Assembly: GCA_028673005.1 (NCBI GenBank)
Contig: CM054115.1
Location: 108,888,672 to 108,952,671 of the forward strand
Direction of reading: 5' to 3'
Source: Tanypteryx hageni
Lineage: Eukaryota > Arthropoda > Insecta > Odonata > Petaluridae
Length of the DNA stretch: 64,000 bases
Below are positions 34,701 through 46,700 of this stretch, piece by piece. The translations under genes were made by a program, and so were the position numbers. The notes under the pieces were generated by a model that had not been told where the DNA came from, ran no database searches, and saw only the letters and a list, made by a program, of their open reading frames with translations. How positions within the stretch are numbered: the stretch's first letter is position 1; the number at the start of each line of letters is the position of its first letter.

Positions 34701-37700
34701 AATGTGCACATTTACCACCAAGCTCGGTAAATGTAAGTTTAAGTTTCCAGAAATACGTATTATCCGTACATTTCCCGGTAAATGTGCACTTTTACCGATG
34801 TGCTTTGGTAAATGTGAAAATAAGTAAGAATGAGAAATGCTACACTTTAATAATTAGGTTAATTTAGAGCAAAAATCATCGAGGGTTCGGCTCCAGTGAT
34901 ATATATTAAGATGAACGCTTCCCAACCCGAGGGGGGAACACAGTGAACGTGAGGAGGAACCAAAAACACTTCGACTACCTTATCCAACCCGGTGGGACCG
35001 AGTAAAATTTTCCTTCACGTTCAAATTTAGTTTAGTTGGTTGTGCACAATTACCAGGAAATTTACACATTTACCGGACAACGCACATTTACCGTACTTTT
35101 AAACTGCAACAGATGTTCGCGACGCCGCCATGTTGTGGCCTGTGTTGCGACCTTTATCCACATTTACCAGTTTCTCTAGGTAAATGTGCACATTTCTCCA
35201 ACCCAATCGGTAAAAGTATGTTATACTTACATTTACCGAACTTGGTGGTAAATGTGCACATACACCGGACTACGCACATTTACCGTGACATATTTACAAC
35301 ATAGAATCTCAACCAAATTACGAATAATATCGTCAAAGGATAAACAATACGAGGTATAATTAACGTCTTAAATAATTAAATAACTATCTCACATTGTTTT
35401 AATTTATTTCTATTAGGTATTAACAGTACAATTCAAATCCACAGAATGTTTCCACTGCTTCATTAAAATAATAACTTTTTAACAGTGGTCAAAATCGAAC
35501 TCGAAATTTAAACAAATAAATGCACGTAATATCGTCAAATGCTCAATTTTCAAGTAACATTACCTCAAGCTCAAATGCGGCGGCCATGGAAGCTCACCAT
35601 TCTCATTATTGAAATTTCGCTTTTTTCGTATTAAAAACGGATTTTCCGGCAAATTTTAAAGGTAAATGAATTTTCACTATAATCAAAATTAAAATCTTTC
35701 TTTTGTCTTTATAACGGTTTAAGTATCGAGGTCGTATCTTGGTTTAACTAATTTAAAAATGCAATTGTATGATATCCGAAACTTAGTGGTGCGTCGACGT
35801 CTACGGTCATTTTGCACAATCATCACCTGGACATACACAGAAGGGAGGGAGGAAACTCGGTGCCAGCATTAGCCTACTCTTTACGAAAAGCACCAAGGGG
35901 GCCAACTGCTTAACGTCCATTCCGAAGGACGCAACGCTGAATTTGCGCGGTCTCCTCAAACCGCACAAACAGGGGGCCGGGCGACCTCGGAAAAAATCCT
36001 ACTTGCGCAGGATTCGTACTCGCTGCCCTTACGAGTAGGAGTAACAGCCAGCTTCCTAACCACTACACCACATTTAAAGGATTTTTGTCTTCCCTTTTCA
36101 CGAAAAAGGGAACCGCACATATGGACAAACAAACCCACACTCTGAAATAATACATATTATAATGACAGTCAAAAATTTAATATAGGCTAGTGGTAAATAC
36201 AGATCACATGAGATTAAAAGTGAAGAATAAATATTAGTATTATTTTATTTTTAGTAACTTCTCCAATTCAAAATTTTCAAAATATGATAAAATTTATCCA
36301 TGTTTAAATATTTCTATTATACTAAGTACTAACGATTAGTAATAAGAATAGAAAATAATGTTAATAGGTTATACCTTAACTGGAAATTTGGTATCTGACT
36401 AGCATCCAACTGCACAAAGGCATTCTTCTGAGCAAATGTAAATATTTGGTGATAACCAGACTCTGCAAAGGTTAACTGCTCTCCTCTCCGATCTGATGGA
36501 ATTGGTGGCAAAGTACTAGGCCCACTGTCCCATGCCCACCATTCATAGTCAAAGAATCTCTTCGTGTAGTTATCCTTCTTGTTTTCAGCATCTACTTTAC
36601 CATCCCCTTGAACCTCGTTGGTCGTCTTATGGGTCACTGTCCTCATGTATGGCGGCAGGGTATCTACTCAAGAAAAAACATGTAATCTTGTTCATATAAA
36701 GAGCAAATCACACATCTAAAAGATATATTTTTACAATACCAACAACATTAACTTTTAATATTCTAACAGTTGTAAACCACGGATTACGAAATTGTCATCA
36801 AATTATACCCTGAAGCGCAATACCAACTCGAAACGTTTTTATGTCATCATCTTCATTTTAAGCATGTCTTTAATATATTTAGAGATTTGGAAGTATATTT
36901 ACAGCATTATCCTTCTCTATATAATTACTGTCACTTATACTTGATATATTGGTTTAATGCGCTTGTTATGTCCAGGCCCGCCCTTAGGCAGGGGCGAGCG
37001 GGGACCCCGCCCCGGGCCCCGCGCTACAGTAAAAAATAAAATAAAAATTATTAGACAAAAGATAGAAAAGACGGGAGGAAAATATACAAAAATAATGAAA
37101 AAAGGCCTGACAAGAAAAAGAGAAAATGACAATTTAGAACATAAGGTAACGGAAAATGATGGCTAATACTGTAATACCGGAATTTACTAAATAATGTATC
37201 AATTAATAACTAAATGAAACGAGAAAATAGAAATGCAAAATAGGCTTCATTCGAATTCATTTTTCGCGGTTGTTAAGGCAACAAGACTATTGAATTGAAT
37301 GACGTTACCAAGCATCCGAAAAATTGTATTTTGCTTTCCCTATATGATTTGTAAGGTATCGATTAAAAATTTTATTCAGGTAGAGGACAGCATTGGCTAC
37401 AAAAACCTCCGCAACAGCACGTACCTACGACTTATAATTTCCGAGATAAAAATTATTAAAATGTAATAATCGTAAAAAAATACGTATAATAATCGCGTGT
37501 AGCATTTCCTGAACTGTATGGTATCAATTTAAAAAATGTATTCAGGTAGAGGACAACATTTGCTACAAAAACAGTCGTAGGTACCAGCTGTCCCGGATGT
37601 TTTGTAGCCAATGTTGCCCTTTACCCGAATGAAATTTTCCCACAGTTGTCACAGAATATTTCTAAATATCCGAAAAATTAAGGTAACTATCCGTAATTTT

Positions 37701-40700
37701 TAAATTCTCTGGCAATCGGCTCGGGTTCAAGTTTTCGTATTTCATATTTCGTGATTCGGTTCGCCCTGTATGAGCAATAAGAATAAGACAGTGACCTACA
37801 TTTTACACAAAAATTTATGAGATAAATAGGATATTTTGCGTTAGGTTTATGGAATCCGTGCCTTTACCACGTATTTGGACATATCGTTAAAAAAACTTAA
37901 AAAATTTTTCAATAAATATGATTTTAACGAATAACTTGAGCGATTTTGTAGCGTAAGCAAAATGTGACGATAATAATAAGAAATGTCATTTAGTTTTTAA
38001 AATGGGGCCAGGGGTGAATATCGTAGGTCAATTATTTTTTATTTTAATTTGCAAAAGAGTAAAAGCCTATTAAGCCGAAAAATCGATTTTTAAGTGTTAT
38101 CTTATAAGAAAGAGAAATTATCTACAGGAGTCGAACCCGGGTCTTTTTTTGGAGATTTCTTCGTAAATGGCTTTTACTAAAAGAATTAATCATTCCTACC
38201 ACATTTCAATTTTCTACCTACTTGGAGTTTGTAAAAATAGCATTAAGAGTCAGTCATAAATAATTCTCGATTCTCCCGCTCTTTTATAAAGCCTTTTTAA
38301 AAGAGGCGTCATTTTTGTGACGTAATAACTAACGTCATCGCCGTTATACAGAGAGATACAAACACACAGAGAGAAATATATGGTCTTTTATATTACTAAA
38401 TGAGACTCAAATACATATATTGTTATCAGCTGAAATTTGGGAACAGATCTTATATAAAATCTTAGCCCGAATTGGTATGTATTTTTTTCTATATTTTTTA
38501 ATTTTGCCTCGGATATTTTAATAAATTTTAATTATAAAACATATTTCAGTGGTAAACAACAAAGCTGTGATAAAAATACACAGATTAAAGAAGTGAATCT
38601 CCGCAAAAACTTATTCACCTTTCGCAGAAAATGTACTAAAAATCATTAAAAAATTCAGCGAATTAAATCTCTATATCTGACTTTAATAACACATACTTAT
38701 AAGTATAATGTCAATGAATAATGGGATGATTATTTACTTTTGTTATCGTCGTATTGTTGGTCCTTACTGAGATATTGTATAAAACTTCAAAATAGCGTCG
38801 AAATATCGTGAATTCGGGGACAGATGCGATGCGAATTAATAACCCCTCTCAATCATTCGTAATTAGAACGAAACCGACAACAATGCAAATCACCTTGACA
38901 TAGAAAGATTTTAACGTAAAAATATGCCAGATTTCCACGATAAAAACTGATTTGTTGGCCAATTCGAAAATCGTCTGCAGTACAATGAAATTTTATGCGT
39001 TCTTAGGTTTAAGTCCCGAGTTTGTGCGATGATTATAAATATTTTAAAAATCATGACGAAAAAAGGCTTGCACGCTACTTTTTAGCTACCCGCCGACAGA
39101 ATTGATAACTTTAGTTGATATATAAAATATGGTTACTAAAATATTCCAAATTGAAAAGAAGTAACAGAATTTAAGAATAATAAATTTACTAAATTATTAT
39201 TTGTTTAAGTAACCAACTTATTTATTTATTGAGGCTAAAAAGTAACATAATTAAAAAATAGAAAAACATTTTTTACGAAAAAGTATAAAATAAATTTTGA
39301 TTTACTTGTCTTTATTTTAAATGTTTTTAAAAGTTAAATTGCTTTTTGAAAGTGTAAGAAGGTTAAAGGCAGTATAACGTTTACAAAAGTTTTTAGTTAA
39401 AGTATATTTTATCATTTTTAAGGAAAAATATTATTTTTATTTCATTTTCGATTATTTTATTTTTTAAATGTATTCCGTATGTCTTGAATACGTTTACGCT
39501 GCAAAAGTTAGTCTATTAGTACCACATCGGTGCAGAAACTCTAGAAATCGGAGGAACACTTCAACCCGTAAGAATGGGAATACTGATATACTCAATTACC
39601 TTCTTCCACGCAGACCTGCGCCAAGAGGATTTTCAGGTATTTATTTATTTCACTTAAATCGTTGCAAATAGGCTAAAATCCTGGTGGCTACGACTTTTAA
39701 CCATTTTTACCTCAACTGTTGTATGTCGTTCACATTGTTATTACATACGGACCTTTATATTTTTACAGAGTTAGGGCTACGCCAAATAATATTATTATGT
39801 TACATTTCCTCTGTGCATCCCCTAGGCTAGTCCCCACCCGGGGATCCGATTGGAGGACTATTTTACCTCCGGAATATTTTACCCCGGAGAGATCCATAGA
39901 GGCATTTGCAGCTTTTCAGCCTATCATGGGAAATATAATGAGGTAGTTTCCCCTTGCTTTCCACAGTGCAGTTTCACAAGAGTGATTACCCATCTGTAGC
40001 TGTTCAGATCCACATGATCACCACCTACAGAGGTACTGTGCAAGCTGCTGCCCTTGCACAGGAGGATGTTAAAACTCCCAAGACTGCTTATTAGTCTGAC
40101 TCTTCCCCTCAGACCTTTCCAGCTTGGATGGTCCTACCAGGAGAATTACCTCCCGCCGGCATAGCTCTTTGGTTCATAAGAGTACAGAAACCCTCCCACC
40201 TCTGTGAGGTTATGCATTACTTAGGGAAATATAACCCTATTAATTTCCATTTGACAAAATTCAAAATTCCAGGACAGATATTTATACATTAGGGCTACGT
40301 ATGGTATAAATTTGGTGGATCTAAGATCATCTTTTGGGGAGTAATAGAAAAAAAATTGAAAATAGTACGTGCTGCTATAAATGTAGGCAACCAACAATAC
40401 ATCGCATCGGCGATTCTTTATTCCAATGGAAAGTTAGCAGTCGGTGAAAAAAGCGCCTTATGTAATTTGTTCTGCAATTATTCCTTCATTTGTTATCACT
40501 TTCCTATTTCCTCTCTCGAATTTACCATACATAGGGTGACCATACGTCCCGGTTAGGCCCGGATTTTGGATGTTGTCTCGGCTATTAACTATTTTTATTT
40601 TTATTTCATAAATATGGAATAAATAACTCACATTCCAAAAGTTTTATGTTATTACCCATGCAATACATTTATTAGGAATTAAAATCTCATCTTCCAATTA

Positions 40701-43700
40701 AGTTTAAATAAGTACAACCAGTGCCTATAGGGGCGAGGTGTGCAGCGCACTCCGACAGCAGGCTGCACGCAGGGCACATTTAGCTATACGAGTTTCGAAG
40801 CAATTATTTATGTTTGAGATCATCCATATTTACTTTCACGAATTAAGTTTATCTAAAACGTTATATTTAACTGTTATCAGGCCATAACTTATGTTGCCAG
40901 ATTCGGACTTAACCACGGCTAGAAATGATACGCGACGTGGCCTTTCCTAAATGCATTAGTGAACCACAATACCTTTTTTCTGGAAAATTTTCTAAAAACT
41001 TGGGGTGCGTTTTATATGCAAAAAATACGGTAAATATGACTATAACATATGTTCCCATTATTTTTATGACCAATTCTGTAATAATTCTGAGCACATAATG
41101 TTAAAATTTGAAAAAATTATGTGCGACTTTGTCAAGAAAATCATGGCCACGCTACGCAGAATTTATCTATTTGGCATGTAAGCGACAAAAAAACTAAAGA
41201 TCTTTTATTGTCCCAGTTATGTCCCGGTTTTTCTTCCCCAGAACACGTTGTGTCCCGGTTCTACTTCCTCGGAATCTGGTCACCCTAACAATACAGTGCC
41301 TACATATTTCGCAGCTTTCCTTTGGGCCTTCTCCATTTTATTTCCGTATCTCATTAGGGTCCAATATGTTCGTAGCAGGTTCTAATATTGAGCCAACTAC
41401 TAATTTGCCAGCAATCATTGAGGTTTATTATAAGCTTTGCTTCACCATATGGCTTGTAGAACTCAACGCTTAGAATACAAATAGTTACAAATACGTGTAC
41501 AAGAAAACAGAATTTAAGCGAGTGGCATTTGCCTTTGAAAGGAATTTTCTCACGGAACATAAGAAACACATCTAGGGCATCATCATATAAGTACTTTATT
41601 TGTTTCTCCTCTTTCTGGATGTTCTCAATGAATTTTCAAAATACATTTCATCATCTTGGACTCTATTTTATGTTAATCTCAGTTTCCTTAAAGGCATTGC
41701 AAGGGTACCCATTTTTTGACCCGTCCTATACTGTGTGCCGCATATTCGTCGCAGGCAATTCGTCGCGGGCAATTCGCCGAAAAATCAGGAATAGTAGAGA
41801 AAATAGGAAATATGATATCCTTTTCTTCATTAATCCTGCGATAGATCATATTTAGTGTATGGGAAGGGTTGACGATGCCTCATAATTTCCGAATAAATTA
41901 TAAAACTTCTGTGCAGATTATTCACAACAATTATCCGAATACAAGTTTTGGAAAATATAATCGATGAAATATTCGTATCTTATCTTCAGAATAACACAAA
42001 AGCTTATTCCTCTTGACACTTTGTGTATGATGCTTTTTATACGTGGTTTAACAAGCTTCCCCTCTATTTCGCAGGAACCCAGCGCGTGCTCGTGCTTTCA
42101 TATAATAATCAATATCTGAATTATTGGCATACAACCGTCTTCAAATATAAACATCAATTATTTTAAACATTCAATTCGCTGCAACTACCCCTCTAAACCA
42201 ATAGGGAAAAAATTTTCCGCAGATCAACTTCTGCATGTCTCGATTGAAAATTTCAGATAAATGTTACGATTGTTACTTTTTTAAAAGGCAGTCCATAATT
42301 TTTATTTATTCTTGCGCTACTTTGTCATTATTCGGAATCATTATAGAAGTCATGTAAAAAATTGTCTCTTTTTATTCAATTTAAACCGAAATATGAAGTA
42401 GAATGTATGTATAAGGAAGGAAGATATACGCAGAATACAAAAAATAGACATTTATAATTTTTTTAAACTTTCAAGATATTTGCCGATTTTTCAGAATGTT
42501 TACAAATGCATAATCAGATTTAGCATAAAATGCACTATAAGATAAGGTTAGAATTTTAATCTATCGAACATAAAGATTTTTTTACTCGCATTCGCATGAG
42601 GCGAATTTAGACCTCGTTGCGAATGTTATAATAGAATGCGAGTTGAGAATGGGAAGAGAACTGGTGTTCGTTAACTAAAAGAAAGTCGGGATTTTGTTCG
42701 TGGTGTAAGATTTCCATTTTTTTCCAAAATATCTTATTTATTTATGTTATCTGATTTCGTTTCATCCTAAATGGCTGACGGAGAGGTTAAGTTACGAGAT
42801 CCTATTTCTTTTCCTCGATACATGGATTCCGGATTGACAAATAACCAATGTCGTCCCGTCATACAATGCGGAATCTGCGACCGCAGAGTGTTCCGCGCGA
42901 CACTTTCATTTGTATTTTATTTCGTGTTTATACGTGGTAATCCCTGCTGCAATACTGGGAGAGTACTCGTAGAAAGCTATGTTATAAGGGTAAGGATGGA
43001 AATGGAAAAAACTGTCATACGTTTGAGTGAGAAGAGTATTTACCAAGAAAGTATTGCCAGATAATTTTATAGCATATGATAAACGAAGTCGGAAGAAAAT
43101 ATAGCTCCATCTTGGACGGCGGGATATTTCACTGCCAATGCACGACTCGGGATTTCACTATGCAAATAGTGGCATTGAAAATAACAAAAAGATTTACTTG
43201 TTCCTCAACGGTTCCTGAATTTGCGACGAATTTGTCTTGCGACGAATTTGCCATGCGACGAATTTGTCTTGCGACGAATTTTACATGCGACGAATTGCCG
43301 TAGAACCGTCCTATACAGGCATTGATCATTTCCACAGGATAGATAAAACCATTACCATATTGTACATATAACATTAGAAACATAAATTTTACTCACGTTC
43401 ACCTCCCTCACAATGATAGAGGCACTCAAATTCTGAAGAAAAGCGATTTCTGTTGCCCTTGCAGCCTCCATACACGAAGGTCTCGCATGATCCCAAGGAT
43501 TTGTTGAAATACCACATGTGCACCCAACTTCTACATGGTCCAGCATCCGGTTGCAAACTACATTTATATTCTAAAAAGAAAATATTGAACTGTAAACAAA
43601 TTGTATAAATTATAATTAAGTTAATTAGTCACAATGTAAAAAATGTATTTCACACTTATTAATAGAAACCAATAGAGTAAGAAGAACATGGTATGGATAC

Positions 43701-46700
43701 ACTAAAATTGGGTTGTGCTTCTTTATGAGCAAGGCATAATTTGAAAATAAAATTCGCATTCCTAGTTAGAACTTTTTAGTCCTCTCCCGAAGAGTCATGG
43801 GTTCTATATCCGAGTAGTTTTCGTTTTTGCATTTGATTAACATGTAATCGGCTGGAATACGATGTCTTTAATTTTTTAAAATATCTTACGATAGAGACTT
43901 TGGCCTGAGATTTACACTATTTCACGCAGAAAGAAATGAGGATTCTTATTATTACCGCATATTTTGTTGTTTAATTCGTGTTTGTTCATATTTTTAGTTT
44001 CTCTATATACGTAGTATGAGAAAGTATTGTTTTCATGAAAAAAAAATCGAACTGGTGATTTCAACGGAAATACACGTTTTGAGGTCCCCTGAACACGTTT
44101 TAACCATTTTCTCGATGATGTCTGTGTGTCTGTCTGTATGTGATAGATTTTTGTGGGCGCTCTAACTCAAAAACTATTAATCAGGTCAATGCAAAATTTT
44201 ATATTTAACATTTTTATGAAAGTCACAAGAACTGATTAGTTTTTGGTAAACATCGGTCTACTGGAAGTGGGTGTTTACTCTTGTCACTTATCCGTTATTT
44301 TGAAATATTTGCTTTAATATTTGATAAATTTAAAAATATATTAGAATAAAGGTTGTAGAAAATTTAATTTCCTACAACCTTTGTTTGATACATTTTTCCA
44401 TATAATGGATTGTTTAAGAGATATCTTATATATTTAGCTGCCACCACCACGCCACCTACCGAAGACTATTGTTAACAATTGACGCTTAGTTACGTCTTAG
44501 TAAAGCTCCTTTTTCTTTTCTTAATTGTCAACCGGAAGTAAATATTGACAACGATCCCAGAGCTAACAACATGTAATTTGCCATATAAATATGGAGAAAG
44601 TCATGTGTTGCCCACATCAGTTTATTTGTTTATATTCTCTTTTCCCTGGTTTTTCAACATATCTAAAAGGAGATTTCTAGGGTTGCTGGAATTGTTGACC
44701 TCGGATTTTTGCATTGTTGGACTCGGGCTTTCAAGTGCATTTGCACTAAGTTTACAATGTAACAAAGGCATGAAGGGCAAAACCGATTGAAAAATTTATA
44801 TGAAAAGCTTAGTCTAAATACAAAACAAATGAAACACGTAGCGAAGGTTCTTGAAGTCAGAAACGACTCCATTGCATCGTAATAATGGACAATTTAACAT
44901 TACAAATATCAATATATTTGACGAGTACATTGAAAATAGTTTAGTTTGCAAATTTTATTGAGCTGTTCAATGCAAATTACTATATTAATAATGTTTGTGA
45001 TTCATTTCTTTCAACAATTAAACAAGATATTTGACGAGTGGCCGGCGCATGTATATGATTACTTATTATTAAACAACCCACGAAACATACTATTTGCTGT
45101 ACCATCAAAAACAGCGAACAAAACAAAAAATGTTGTGTACCGGGAAGTGTTAGTCTAAACTAGCGGTTTCCAACCTCCGGGTCCCGACCCAAATCAGGAT
45201 CGCGGAGGGCCCTCAGTTGGGACGCGAAGGATCATCAGAAGAAAACTTTCCCGGCAAATTGCTATCTATCTTCCAGGGTGATATGTCCACAGTCTTTACG
45301 TCTGCTTTTTTAAGTTCGCATCTTACATGCCCACAGCCTGTATGTCCGCAGGCTTTAGAAAATGGAGGGGCGTGACTAAAGGAGGGGACGAGAATATAAG
45401 AAAAAACGGAGGGGGCGGAAGGTGAGTGAGGTAAAAGGAAACACAGTCGACATTTGTATCAATCAACTAATTGTAAGAATTTTATAACAATTACGAATAT
45501 GCAGCGAAAAAATTGAAACGGAGGGGGCCGGAAAGAGGGGAGCATATAGGACTTAAAAAATTGACATAAAGAATGTGGACCTATAGGTAGTGAACATATC
45601 GTCTGTGGACCGTTATCTAAATATCATTATTGAAAATTGCCTCAACTTTATCAATCTTAACAGCCGATGCAAGCCACACTTCCCTTTCGAAGCTTTTAGC
45701 ACCTATGTAGGAAAATAGATGGGGAAAGCAGGAATATTAGATCAACCGAAAATTCTCCACCCGCACCCCAGCTAACATGGCTTTCATACATTAATTCTAT
45801 CTTTTTCTCGAAAATTTTCATGCTAAAGACCGAATAAATTTGCGGCGCAGTAGAGCGATACAATAGTAGCGTCCGCTGGCTAACTATTATATCTTAGCTC
45901 AATTAGAAGCACGGGTCGCGAGAGTCAACGTATGGGTCGCTAAGTCCTATTCGTGGTCAGTTTAGGGTCGCAGCAGACGGTTGGGAACCGCTGGTCTAAA
46001 CCATGTACATACATATATGTTTTTGGTTGTGAGAACGGTGTGAACTATATGATTGTTTTTAGAGGGCAATAAAAGTGGTTCAACGAGAAACACCGTGTCA
46101 CATTTCTTTGTCATAGACCCTATCGCATAGGGTCAACTCACGCAAGGTTTCCTAAATGTTTGCAGGAAGTACTGCAACGGGCCCCTGTTATGATTATAAT
46201 ATCGAAAAGAAGTATCTGATTTTAGAATATAAACGGAGCCATTAATGCACTAAAATAAAATATATACTAAATACTATATCTATTGTAATTAGCAATACTT
46301 CAATCCTGCAGTCTTGTCAGTGAGACGGTCGTGTACACTATTAATTCTCAGATAGACATATTTCTTAGCTTTGGTGATTTTATTCCGTCATTTTTAGCCT
46401 ACTTGCCGGAATGGAAATTAGCTTATAACTTTGTCGTTGTCTGTCTGTCCGTCCCCCCCATTAAATTTTGAACCAATAAACCGATTTTCATGAAACTTCG
46501 TGAAAATCTCTTGCTACGTAGGCCAAGCTGCCGAGGATAGTTTTTGTTTCGAAGATTGAAGTCTCGGGTTCGATTCCAGGAACTATTCTTTCCATTTGAT
46601 TTAAATGGGAAATCTGAAATCCATCGTGCAGGGTAATCTTCTCTTGCAAATTAAAATATTTTATAATTGTAATATCGGAGCGAGTTTTTTACTATTCTCT

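Noticed and set aside
41745..43310. CRISPR-like array because of repeated TGCGACGAATTT units
   Set aside because: Units are tandem without unique spacers and the context is eukaryotic; subterminal transposon repeats explain them.
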